64,000 bases of DNA, taken from contig NZ_JANHDO010000004.1 of the NCBI RefSeq assembly GCF_024494575.1, forward strand, positions 186,001 through 250,000, written 5' to 3'. The stretch is from Halorubrum salinum. Lineage in GTDB: Archaea; Halobacteriota; Halobacteria; Halobacteriales; Haloferacaceae. Positions 27,501-34,907 of the stretch are shown one piece after another. Below the pieces are notes generated by a model. It searched no databases. It was not told where the DNA came from and was given only the letters and a program-made list of their open reading frames with translations. Numbering within the stretch: position 1 is the first letter of the stretch; every line of letters starts with the position of its first letter. Made by a program: the position numbers and the translations under genes.

Positions 27501-28467
27501 TGATCACGTTGCCGTCGAACTCCGGGAGCGCCACCGACAGCGCCAGTTCGAACCCCATCACGCCGGTGTCGCTGGCCGCGTAGCGCGACCGCGACCGCAT
27601 CGTCGTCACCGTCTGGAGCACGGGGACGCCGAGCCGGTCCAAGAACACGTCCTGCGCGCTCGCGCCCTCGTCGTCGGCGTCGCGGCCGCGCTCGTCCATC
27701 GAGAGCGCGAACATGAACGACGAGCACATCGCGTCGACCACGGGGTCGCCGTCGGCGTCGAGAAGCCACTCGTCGGTGACGCGCTCGGCGTCCCAGCCGT
27801 CCTCGTCGCCGGCGGGTTCACAGAAGATCGGGAGCGCGTCGACCCCGCGTTCTTCGAGTGCGCGCACCTGCGCGTCGACGTACCGCGTGTTCTCGTGCGT
27901 CCAGTGGGACTCGTAGAACCACACGCCGACGGTCGGCGTATCGGGGTCGAACGTCGCGACCAGCTCCTCGTACCCCGCGCCCGGGTGGTCGGGGTGGTAG
28001 ACGCCCTCGGACGGGAGCGCGACCGGCTCGTCGTACGCGTACCCCTCGGGCGGGGCGTCGCTTGGAGCGCCGTAGGTGTCGGCCAGATATCGCAGGAGGT
28101 TCGCGAGGTTCGCGGTCCCGCCGCGCTCCAGGTACGCGCGGACGCTCGATGCGACCGCGTCGTCGGCCGTCGTGTCCTCGGCGGCGAAGGCGTCGCCGGT
28201 CGCCTTCACGACGACGGGAATCCCCGCCTCGCGGAGCCGGGCCGTCGCCCGCTCGTAGCCCGGCATGCTGTCGGTGCCGCCGTGGAGCCACAGCACGACC
28301 GCCGCGGCGTCCGCCTCGACCACCGCCGAGAGGAACGCGTCCACGTCGGCCGGGTCGTCGAGGTCGCCCTTCGAGCGCGCGAGCAGGTCGGCGTCCGTCT
28401 CGCCCGCGGCGGCGGCCACGGACCCGAGTTCGTTCTCCGTCGCCGTGTAGAGTCCGAGTGTCGTCAT
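24514..28467 (-). CDS. cobN: cobaltochelatase subunit CobN
   Basis: The 1317-residue protein is the large CobN/BchH-type chelatase subunit, which binds the corrin and inserts cobalt with ATP-driven partners. ATG 28467 (MTTLGLYTATENE) is preferred; an earlier in-frame ATG would run into the divergent gene. Family segments include LWLHGGTDSMPGYE, MGTHGSLEWLPGKTVGLD, LVTVQPPRGFGMDPSKVYHD, GTKAKRR-like GEGTQAKRRSYAAVVDHLTPP, and the C-terminal TPGGYGAGTNKAVDE and RLSGVEATVKIEDTDEQDEFDS. The length matches known CobN. The partner AAA+/VWA subunit is divergent at 28502. Also in the operon are cbiC and cbiE. Confidence 0.95.
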   Translation of the reverse strand: MTTLGLYTATENELGSVAAAAGETDADLLARSKGDLDDPADVDAFLSAVVEADAAAVVLWLHGGTDSMPGYERATARLREAGIPVVVKATGDAFAAEDTTADDAVASSVRAYLERGGTANLANLLRYLADTYGAPSDAPPEGYAYDEPVALPSEGVYHPDHPGAGYEELVATFDPDTPTVGVWFYESHWTHENTRYVDAQVRALEERGVDALPIFCEPAGDEDGWDAERVTDEWLLDADGDPVVDAMCSSFMFALSMDERGRDADDEGASAQDVFLDRLGVPVLQTVTTMRSRSRYAASDTGVMGFELALSVALPEFDGNVITHPISGKERADDAAGIGSAPKQHYPIDDRVDHVASLAANWARLRHCPTDEARVAVVLHNYPPSDDGIGTAFGLDTPASTANLLGELDERGYDLGAGETGAAGAGDAEAGPPTDGAALIDALTSQLTLDDRWVAPEDVRELSVDTVSPAIYREWFDGLDDGFREAVLDEWGDPPDRPFAIPGVEFGNVLVTVQPPRGFGMDPSKVYHDSDLQPPHDYVAFYRWLRESFDADAVVHMGTHGSLEWLPGKTVGLDASSAPDQLISDLPNVYPYVINNPGEGTQAKRRSYAAVVDHLTPPMANAGTYDDLAELEELANQYREAGTTDARPDDGERLERRIRETVDELDLAVELGIDGEIEQKADVRGPDEAGSTLAEGEVAGADLAIDDLIERIHAYLTDVKTTQIRMGLHTLGEPPADDRLVEYLVALTRLENPGAPSLRESVAGVLGVDYDQMRERPGAYDDELGMTYAEAADRVHEVSCDLVATLAERGFDVPESEREAGPDDEVNMNLLVVDVDTIGDARARSGAHDDLREALAYICEEAAPRVGGARAEVGNVADALAGEYVPPGGSGAPTRGGVDLLPSGRNFYTLDPRKVPARAAWDVGREVAEGVLDRHLDDEGAYPEEIGVVAWGTPTVRTRGETIAQVLALMGVEPVWSDAGRVEDVEPIPLEVLDRPRIDVTTRVSGLFRDAFPAAAGVIHDAVDAVVDLDESHAMNYVKKHVEEETEELAAAGVDDPESAATHRVFTTTPGGYGAGTNKAVDEGEWEDRSDLADVYTQWGGYALGKRGRVTETHDAFERRLSGVEATVKIEDTDEQDEFDSSDWYAFHGGFITAVTEHAGEEPASYVGDSADPDDVRVYTNEEKVRKALRSRVLNPRWLDSMEEHGYKGAGDLSSTVDVVLGWDATTGVVSDALWEAVADAYAFDEDRREWLSDVNPWALDSITDTLGEAIDRGLWDADAETEERLRDLNLRAEGAIEERESRGDADALAGRAGDDD

Positions 28468-28501
28468 AAGGTTTGTAAATCCTCGTTGCTGTAAGTCAAC
28501 T
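28468..28501. promoter_or_regulatory. compressed 34-nt divergent promoter cobN / chlID
   Basis: Only 34 nt separate the two start codons. The core TTTGTAAAT (28472-28480) is 21-30 nt before the chlID GTG, which fits a leaderless plus-strand promoter. A cobN promoter must lie inside or beyond this region, so the two transcripts may overlap. The 9-mer TTGTAAATC recurs upstream of cbtB at 41558-41566. Confidence 0.45.
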
Positions 28502-30802
28502 GTGCTTGATGAAGGCAGCGACAAAAACCCACCGACGCGAACCGCGGAGTTCGGCGACGTGGTCGGTCAGACCGAACTGAAGCGGGCGCTCTCGGCCGTC
28601 GGCGCGAACGACGACCTCTCGGGCGTGCTGGTCCGCGGCGAGAAGGGGACCGGCAAGTCGACGCTCGCACGCGCGCTCGCGTCGTACCTGCCCGAGCGGC
28701 GCGTGGTCGCCGACTGTCGGTACGGCTGTCCGCCCGGCGACGCGAGCCGGCAGTGTCCCTCGTGTCGCCGGCGGGCGAGCCTCCCGGTCGCGACCCGGCC
28801 GGCGCCGTTCGTCACGCTGCCGCTCGGCGCGACCCGCGAGGCGGTCGTCGGATCGCTGTCGGTCGCGGACGCGCTCGACGGCGAGGCGTCGTTCGACCCG
28901 GGGCTGTTGGCGCGGGCGAACCGCGGCGTCCTCTACGTGGACGAGGTGAACCTCCTCGACGACCACCTCGTCGACGTGGTGCTCGACGCGGCCGCCTCCG
29001 GCGTGAACACCGTGGAGCGCGACGGCGTCTCGCTGACCCACCCCGCCGAGTTCACGCTTATCGGGACGATGAACCCGGAGGAGGGCGCGCTCAGGCCGCA
29101 GCTCCGCGACCGGTTCGACCTCGCCGTCGACGTGACCGGGCTCGACGCGACCGAAGATCGGATGGCGGTGGTCGACCGGGCGCTCGGCCGAGACGCCGGA
29201 GCGGCCGCCCGGAGCGGCGGCGACGCGACCCGAGAGAGCGGCGAGGACGACGCGGCGGGCGACAAGGGAGACGAGACCGGCGCGACGGCCGACGATCCGG
29301 CGTTCGGGGATCCCGCCGCAGCGATCGGCGACGCCCGCGGTCGGCTCGGCTCGGTGACGCTCCCAGACTCGTTCCTCCGCGACCTCGTCGAACTGTGTCG
29401 CGACGCCGGCGTCGACGGCCACCGGGCGGACATCGCGGCCGCGCGCTGCGCCCGCACCCTCGCCGCGCTGGACGGTCGCCGTCGCGTGATCGAGGGCGAC
29501 GTGCGCGAGGCCGCGTCGCTGGCGCTGCCGCACCGCCTGCGTACCGACCCGTTCGAGGAGACCGCCGACGCCGACGAGCTGATCGACGACCACCTCGGGG
29601 ACGACGGCGACGAACCGGACGCGGGCGAGGGAGACGCCGGCGAGGACGCCGACGGAACGACGGACGGCGAGGCCGGTGAGGGCGGCGAAGCAGCGGACGG
29701 CGAGGGGAAAGGCGGCCCGGGCGACCGCGACGGCAGGAGTGAGGGTGGCAGGGGCGACGCGGACGGCGGCGACGAAGAAGCGCCGGCCGAGACTGCGGGC
29801 GACGAAGGCGAGGACAGCGACGGCGACGCGGACGGCGGGGCACCCGACGGACCGAACCGCGACCCGGACGGCGGACGCGACCCCGAACCGCCCGAAACGA
29901 CGGCCGACGAGAGCGGCAGCGGGGCTGACTCCGCGGGCGACGACCCGGATACGGATTCCAGAGACGACCCGGACGAGTCCGCGGACGACTCCGCGGAGGC
30001 GACGCCGCTGGTACCGGGGTCTGACCGGGTCGGCGTCGGCGACGCGGTCGCGCCCGACATCGAGACGCCCGACGCCGGAACGACGGCCGGAGGGGACGGC
30101 GACGGGCGGTCGAGCGCGGCTCCCTCGACGCGAGGGACCGGTCCGCGGGTCCGAACCGAGCGTGCGCGCTCCGGCGACCGGGTCGACGCCGGCGCGTCGG
30201 TCCGCGCGGCGGCCGAGCGCGGCGGCCGGAGCGTCGAGGAGCGGGACCTCCGGCGGTCCGTCCGCGCCGGCGACGCCGAGACGCTCGTCTGTTTCGCCGT
30301 CGACGCCTCCGCCTCGATGCGCGGCCCGATGCGGGCGGCCAAGGGCGCGGCGATCGACCTGCTCCGCGACTCCTACGAACACCGCGACGCCGTCGCGCTG
30401 GTGGCGTTCGCCGGCGACGACGCCGGCCTCTTGCTCCCGCCGACGGACGACGTGGGGCGGGCGGCGCGCCACCTGAAGGAGCTTCCGACGGGCGACCGGA
30501 CCCCGCTCGCGGCCGGCGTCGACGCCGCGGCCGACGCGATCGCGCGCGCCGACGCCGACGCGTCGCTCGCGGTCGTCGTCACCGACGGCGGCGCGAACGC
30601 CTCGGAGCGGCCGACCGCGGCCGTCCGGGAGGCCGGCGGGCGACTCCGCGAGGCCGGCGACCGAACGCTCGTCGTCGACGCGGGCGACGCCGGTGGCGTC
30701 GTCCCGACGCTCCTCGATTCGACGGGGGGCGAGCGCGTCCCGCTGTCGTCGCTGTCGGCGGAGCGGGTCGAGCGGGAACTCGGTGGAACGGCCGGAAAAT
30801 AG
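28502..30802 (+). CDS. chlID: ChlI/ChlD fusion, AAA+ and VWA chelatase subunit
   Basis: The 766-residue protein fuses the two small subunits of a magnesium/cobalt chelatase. An AAA+ domain (1-~360) has Walker A GEKGTGKST (46-54), a Cys-rich insert with CRYGCPPGD and CPSCRR (72-89) that may bind zinc, and Walker B VLYVDEVN (143-150). A long acidic Asp/Glu/Gly linker (~365-560) follows. The C-terminal von Willebrand A domain has the MIDAS DASASM near residue 601. With CobN it should form the ATP-dependent late cobaltochelatase. The start is GTG 28502. Confidence 0.93.
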   Translation: MLDEGSDKNPPTRTAEFGDVVGQTELKRALSAVGANDDLSGVLVRGEKGTGKSTLARALASYLPERRVVADCRYGCPPGDASRQCPSCRRRASLPVATRPAPFVTLPLGATREAVVGSLSVADALDGEASFDPGLLARANRGVLYVDEVNLLDDHLVDVVLDAAASGVNTVERDGVSLTHPAEFTLIGTMNPEEGALRPQLRDRFDLAVDVTGLDATEDRMAVVDRALGRDAGAAARSGGDATRESGEDDAAGDKGDETGATADDPAFGDPAAAIGDARGRLGSVTLPDSFLRDLVELCRDAGVDGHRADIAAARCARTLAALDGRRRVIEGDVREAASLALPHRLRTDPFEETADADELIDDHLGDDGDEPDAGEGDAGEDADGTTDGEAGEGGEAADGEGKGGPGDRDGRSEGGRGDADGGDEEAPAETAGDEGEDSDGDADGGAPDGPNRDPDGGRDPEPPETTADESGSGADSAGDDPDTDSRDDPDESADDSAEATPLVPGSDRVGVGDAVAPDIETPDAGTTAGGDGDGRSSAAPSTRGTGPRVRTERARSGDRVDAGASVRAAAERGGRSVEERDLRRSVRAGDAETLVCFAVDASASMRGPMRAAKGAAIDLLRDSYEHRDAVALVAFAGDDAGLLLPPTDDVGRAARHLKELPTGDRTPLAAGVDAAADAIARADADASLAVVVTDGGANASERPTAAVREAGGRLREAGDRTLVVDAGDAGGVVPTLLDSTGGERVPLSSLSAERVERELGGTAGK

Positions 30803-30844
30803 CACGGAGCTAGGTGCCGGGAGCGGCCCGGTGGCTTCGAGGAG

Positions 30845-32332
30845 TCACCGCCGCCAGCGGTGGACCTGATACGCGCCGCGTTCGTCGCCGTCGCCGTCGT
30901 GGTACGCGACCGGCTCCTCGACCGCCGCGACCGCCTCGTCGGTCAGCGCGACCGCGGTCGCGACGCCGTCGGTGTCCGCGGCCGACACCGCACCGGTTCC
31001 GAGGTCGAACAGGCGTACCCCGTGAACCGACGGGTCGCGGTCCCGGAAGTGCTGTGCCGCCGGCACCGCCAGCGCGTCGTCGGTCCCCGCGACGTGGTGC
31101 GCGAAGCCGCCCACGTCGGCGCGCCAGCGCTCCGTGCCCGCGAGGTCGACGCCGACGGCGGTGTGTTCGGCGGGGTGGCGTGCGGCCGTCTCGCGGCCCT
31201 CCTCGGGGAAGGTGTTGCCGACGACGAACGCGACGCCAGCGGGGCCGGCGTGGACGTGGTTGGGGTAGGCGTACACCCGGTCCGTCGGCGCGTCGGCGTC
31301 CGCGTCGCCGCCGTCGCGCGCCCGATCGACGGGCGTGCCGAGGTCGACCGACGCCCGGACCGTCCCGTCGCGGTCGAGCAGATAGCCGCGGTAGTCGGCG
31401 TGACTCGCGACCGCGTAGCCGCCCGGGGTGAGCGCCACGTCGCCGACGGGCCGGGCCGCGTCCGGATCGCCGCGCTCGCCGCCGGCGTCGGGCGCGCGGC
31501 GCGGGTCCCACCGCAGGCGGACCTCGCCCGTCTCGGGGTCGAGCGCGACCAGCCCGTCGTCGTGGGCGTCGGGTTCGGGACAGCGGTTGTACGCGACCGC
31601 GACCCGGTCGCCGTCGGCCGCCACCGCGATCGGAGAGGCGGCGGCCGCGTACCGCCACGCGACGGTCCCGTCCGGGTCGATCGCGTAGACGACGCTCTCG
31701 AAGCGGCGGGCGGTCGCGTCGCCCTCGGTCTCTCGACGCTCGTACCGTCGCGCGGCGGCGTACCCCCGGTCGCCGTGCGTCTCGATCGCGGCGACGAACG
31801 GGTACCAGAAGCGCGTCTCCTTCGCGGGCGGCCCCACGTCGTCCGCCGTCGACAGCCGCCAGCGCTCGTCGCCGTCTGCGTCGACGAGGCGGACGAACCC
31901 GTGCTCCCCCCGAGTGCCGACGAGAACTCCGTCGTCGAACGGCGTCAGCGCGACGACCGGCTCGTCGCCGGAGAGCCGCCAGCGCTCGGGGGCGAACTCG
32001 CCGGCGGTGTCGTCCTCGGCGGGGTGGCGGAGCGCGTCGCTCTCGCCGCGACCGGCGTCGTCGTCACGCTCGAACGCCCGGAGGTCCCCGTCGGCGGTGC
32101 CGACGACGACCGCCTCGTCGGTCAGCGCGACCGCGGAGCGGCGTCCCCGCTGACGCGAGCCGCCGGGATCGATCTCGCCCAGCGAAGCGACGGCGTGGGC
32201 GGAAAGCGCGGGGTCGATCCGCGGGGGATCGGTCGTCGAGGGATCGGTCGTCGAGGCGTCGGTCCGCGAGTCGGCGGTCGTTCCGGGGTCGTCACCGTCG
32301 CCCTCGCCCTCACTCCTCGACGGGGAAGGCAT
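30845..32332 (-). CDS. cytoplasmic beta-propeller (PQQ-like repeat) protein of the cobalamin operon
   Basis: The 495-residue protein begins MPSPSRSEGEGDGDD, an acidic leader without a signal peptide, so it should stay in the cytoplasm. The body is made of about seven repeated blade segments with VVVGTADGDLRAF, VVALTPFDDGVLVGTRG, YAIDPDGTVAWRY, VALDPETGEVRLRW and VALTPGGYAVASH, as in PQQ-type propellers. It is the last gene of the cbiT operon, overlapping the DUF3209 gene by 23 nt. No catalytic residues can be assigned. A scaffold or corrinoid-handling role is only a guess. Confidence 0.75.
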   Translation of the reverse strand: MPSPSRSEGEGDGDDPGTTADSRTDASTTDPSTTDPPRIDPALSAHAVASLGEIDPGGSRQRGRRSAVALTDEAVVVGTADGDLRAFERDDDAGRGESDALRHPAEDDTAGEFAPERWRLSGDEPVVALTPFDDGVLVGTRGEHGFVRLVDADGDERWRLSTADDVGPPAKETRFWYPFVAAIETHGDRGYAAARRYERRETEGDATARRFESVVYAIDPDGTVAWRYAAAASPIAVAADGDRVAVAYNRCPEPDAHDDGLVALDPETGEVRLRWDPRRAPDAGGERGDPDAARPVGDVALTPGGYAVASHADYRGYLLDRDGTVRASVDLGTPVDRARDGGDADADAPTDRVYAYPNHVHAGPAGVAFVVGNTFPEEGRETAARHPAEHTAVGVDLAGTERWRADVGGFAHHVAGTDDALAVPAAQHFRDRDPSVHGVRLFDLGTGAVSAADTDGVATAVALTDEAVAAVEEPVAYHDGDGDERGAYQVHRWRR

Positions 32333-32681
32333 CGTGGAGGTCGTGGTGGGTCTCGCCGAGCCCGTCGAGCAGGTCGTCGCCGTGGGTCGCGAGGCGGGCG
32401 AGGCTCCGCTCCGCGTCGCGGACGGCGACGAGCCGGCCGCGGACGTAGTCGGCCTCGGGGTCATCAGCGTCGAGCGTCGCGACCTCCTCCTCCAAGTCGA
32501 CGAGCGCGGCGTCGAGGTGGCGACGGAGCGTGTCGAGCGTCTCGGCGGTCGCGAGCCCCTCGATGGGGCCCGCGAGCTCGCCGTCCAGTTCCTTCTCGGC
32601 GTGCTCGCGCGCGGCGCGGTCGTCGGTGCCGAGGACGTTCATTAAGCCGAGTCGTAGCGCTTCGAGTTCGTGGCAGCTCAT
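32310..32681 (-). CDS. DUF3209 family protein
   Basis: The 123-residue protein begins MSCHELEALRLGLMNVLG and is almost entirely helical and acidic. I believe it is DUF3209, a family of unknown function that I associate with haloarchaeal cobalamin clusters. Cys3, His4 and the C-terminal HHDLHD pattern (GETHHDLHDAF) could bind a metal, which would suit cobalt handling. It starts 1 nt after the cbiX stop and overlaps the propeller gene, so it is firmly in the operon. Confidence 0.75.
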   Translation of the reverse strand: MSCHELEALRLGLMNVLGTDDRAAREHAEKELDGELAGPIEGLATAETLDTLRRHLDAALVDLEEEVATLDADDPEADYVRGRLVAVRDAERSLARLATHGDDLLDGLGETHHDLHDAFPVEE

Positions 32682-32682
32682 G

Positions 32683-33912
32683 TTACTGTAGGGTGTCGTG
32701 GACGAGATCGGAGACGATGCGCTCGCGGTCGAGGTGCGAGGAGACGATGCGGTCCGCGTCGGACTCGTCGACGCCGCCGTACCAGACGCCGTCGGGATAG
32801 ACGGCCACCATCGGGCCGTCGCCGCACTGGTCGAGACAGGAGGTCCGCGTGACGCGCGCGTCGCAGGCGTCGGAGTCGCGGACGGCCTGCCGGAGCCGCT
32901 CCAACACCGCGGGAGACCCGGCGGCCGCGCAGGTCTGGTTCGTGCAGACGGCGACGTGGTTCGCGGGCGCGTCGTGGGCGTGCGGGTCGTCGTCGACGTC
33001 CTCGCGGTCGGCGTGGGCCGCGCTGTGGGTCATCGCGCGCAGCATGGCGCGAGCGCCCCCCTCGTCGGCCTCGTACCCGTCGAGTTCGACCTTGTACTTG
33101 CAGGTGTCACAGGACATCTCGACGCTCCCGGTCCGGGCCTCCTGCCAGCGGTCCGCGAGCACGTCGAGCAGCCGCGGGTCCGTCCCGAGGGGCTCGCCCG
33201 GGGCCGCGTCGACGTAGGGGTACTCGGCGTCGAACGACTCCGCGCCCTCCTTGATCCGGCCCGTGAGCACGCCGTCGCCGAGCATGTACGGCACCACGAC
33301 GACCGCGTCCGGCCGCCCGCGAGCGACGCGGTGGAGCGTCTCGTCGAGCGTCGGGTCGGTGACGCCGATGAACGTGGCGCGCGCGTCGGCGAACTCGCGG
33401 CCCTCGTACAGCAGCCGCGCGAGCTTGTGCACGTCGGCGTTGGCGTCGGGGTCGGAGGAGCCGCGGGCGCACAGCACGACCACCACCTCGTCGTCGGCGC
33501 GGTCGACGCCCAGCTCGCGCTCGACGGCCGCAGCGCGGTCGTCGAGCAGGTCGAGCAGCGCGGAGTGGACGCCGAGGTGCGAGCCGTTGCGGATCTCTAG
33601 GTCGGGGTGGTCGGCCCGCGCCCGTTTCACCGCGAGGGGCACGTCGTTCTTGACGTGGCTCGCCGCGAAAAGCGAGAGGTGGACGACCGAGACGCGCGAG
33701 ACGCTCCCCGCGAGCCCCGCGATCGCCTCGTCGATGGCGGGCGAGGCGAGTTCGAGAAACGCGGCGTCGACCGGGATCCCGAGCCGCGACTCGAGGTCGG
33801 CCGCGAGCGTCCGCACCTGCTCGTTCGACTTCTCGCGGCGCGAGCCGTGCCCGACGAGCAGCACCGCCTCGTCCGAGAGCGCGGCCGGCGTCGGGGCGGT
33901 CTCGCTGCTCAC
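32683..33912 (-). CDS. cbiX: sirohydrochlorin cobaltochelatase CbiX with C-terminal 2Fe-2S ferredoxin domain
   Basis: The 409-residue protein starts at GTG 33912. Two CbiX-type domains (about 15-135 and 143-260) carry LLVGHGSRREKSNEQ (His22) and LFAASHVKNDVP (His86), the metal-binding histidines. Then comes an MXCXXC motif, MSCDTC at 266-271, as in the long bacterial CbiX, and a His-rich linker (295-320). The tail (~318-409) is a thioredoxin-like [2Fe-2S] domain with Cys323, Cys328, Cys359 and Cys363. It inserts cobalt early into sirohydrochlorin. It overlaps the preceding gene by 4 nt. Confidence 0.93.
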   Translation of the reverse strand: MSSETAPTPAALSDEAVLLVGHGSRREKSNEQVRTLAADLESRLGIPVDAAFLELASPAIDEAIAGLAGSVSRVSVVHLSLFAASHVKNDVPLAVKRARADHPDLEIRNGSHLGVHSALLDLLDDRAAAVERELGVDRADDEVVVVLCARGSSDPDANADVHKLARLLYEGREFADARATFIGVTDPTLDETLHRVARGRPDAVVVVPYMLGDGVLTGRIKEGAESFDAEYPYVDAAPGEPLGTDPRLLDVLADRWQEARTGSVEMSCDTCKYKVELDGYEADEGGARAMLRAMTHSAAHADREDVDDDPHAHDAPANHVAVCTNQTCAAAGSPAVLERLRQAVRDSDACDARVTRTSCLDQCGDGPMVAVYPDGVWYGGVDESDADRIVSSHLDRERIVSDLVHDTLQ

Positions 33913-34655
33913 GCGCGCTCCCCCTCGCCGACGCGCTCGACGCTCTTTTCGGTCTTGGTCCGCCGCTGCGGCGCGAACAGTCCGGACTCCCCGCTCCCCT
34001 CGTAGAGCCACTCGCCGAGGGCCGGGCCGACGTCGTCGTCGACGCCGAACCAGTACCCGCCCGACGACGACTCGTTCAGATCGCCGTAGGGGGCGTCGAC
34101 CGGCGCGGCGTCGAGGTGCGCCCTGACGGTCGCGAGCAGCGCCTCGTCGTCGTGGACGACGGAGATGCCGACGGCGTTCGCGTCCGACTTGTAACACACC
34201 GTCCCGCAGCCCTCGATCAGCCCGCGGAGGAGCTGGCGGCGGTGGTCGGCGAGCGCCGAGAAGCGGTAGCCGCCGTCGGGGATGTCCGAGGCGTCGTCGG
34301 CGTCACCGCCGGAGTCGACCCCGCCGGTCGGGAGTCCGAACGCCGCGGCCGCCCGCCGGGCAGCGGGCGTCTCGACGGCGACGACGTACTCGTCGCTCGT
34401 GCGGGTCACGTCGGTGTCGTGGGCGTACTCGCGTTCGGTCACCTCGCGCTCGCGGTCCACGTCTCGCGCGCCGAACAGCGCCGCGACCCGCTCCGCCGCC
34501 GGCGCGCCGCCGACCCGAACGCGCACCTCGTCTCCGTCGATCGCGCCGTCGGCGGCCACGCGGCCCCACAGGTACGCGGCCTCGGGCGTCGAAGCGAGGA
34601 GATCGTCCGGAGCCGTCGGCAGCGGGGCGTCGGTCCAGTCCGCGCGCCCGCTCAT
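33909..34655 (-). CDS. LAGLIDADG-fold-like protein of the cobalamin operon
   Basis: The 248-residue protein is not a known cobalamin enzyme by motif. It has two segments resembling LAGLIDADG helices: YLWGRVAADGAI (28-39) and LLRGLIEGCGTV (142-153). After the second comes ISVVHDDEALLATVRAHL and a GEWLYEGSGESGLFAPQRR tail, as in DOD homing-endonuclease domains. Asp36 is kept in the first motif, but the matching acid in the second is Cys150, so DNA cleavage is unlikely. Overlaps of 4 nt with both the ferredoxin and cbiX genes show it is a fixed operon member. The function is unknown. Confidence 0.65.
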   Translation of the reverse strand: MSGRADWTDAPLPTAPDDLLASTPEAAYLWGRVAADGAIDGDEVRVRVGGAPAAERVAALFGARDVDREREVTEREYAHDTDVTRTSDEYVVAVETPAARRAAAAFGLPTGGVDSGGDADDASDIPDGGYRFSALADHRRQLLRGLIEGCGTVCYKSDANAVGISVVHDDEALLATVRAHLDAAPVDAPYGDLNESSSGGYWFGVDDDVGPALGEWLYEGSGESGLFAPQRRTKTEKSVERVGEGERA

Positions 34656-34906
34656 TCGCCGTCCCCCTCCGCGACCGTGATCGCGTCGAGCGGGCACGCC
34701 GCGGCCGCCTGCTCGGCGTCCGCGATCCGGTCGTCGGCGAACGTCGCCCTCACGCTCGCTGCCGTCCGCTCGACCGACTCGGCGTCGTCGGCGTCGATCC
34801 CCGCGAGCCCCTCGTCGTCCTCCACGAACCGGGGGTCGCGGACGAGGCACGCGAACACGCCGTCGCAGGCGTCGCGGTCGACCGTCACCGTGTAGCGTTC
34901 GCTCAT
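34652..34906 (-). CDS. 4Fe-4S/3Fe-4S ferredoxin
   Basis: The 84-residue protein resembles single-cluster ferredoxins. Cysteines appear as CDGVFAC (14-20) and ACPLDAI near residues 70-75, so the middle Cys of the usual CxxCxxC is Val. That pattern is typical of [3Fe-4S] or flexible clusters, as in P450-type ferredoxins. It follows cbiH2 by 1 nt and overlaps the LAGLIDADG-like gene by 4 nt. It may supply electrons for a corrin-ring step such as the ring contraction or cobalt reduction, but the partner is not shown. Confidence 0.8.
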   Translation of the reverse strand: MSERYTVTVDRDACDGVFACLVRDPRFVEDDEGLAGIDADDAESVERTAASVRATFADDRIADAEQAAAACPLDAITVAEGDGE

Positions 34907-34907
34907 C

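Noticed and set aside
28496-30805. Long open frame on the minus strand opposite chlID
   Set aside because: It mirrors the chlID coding frame, has low-complexity composition, and no family pattern; chlID has clear AAA+ and VWA motifs.
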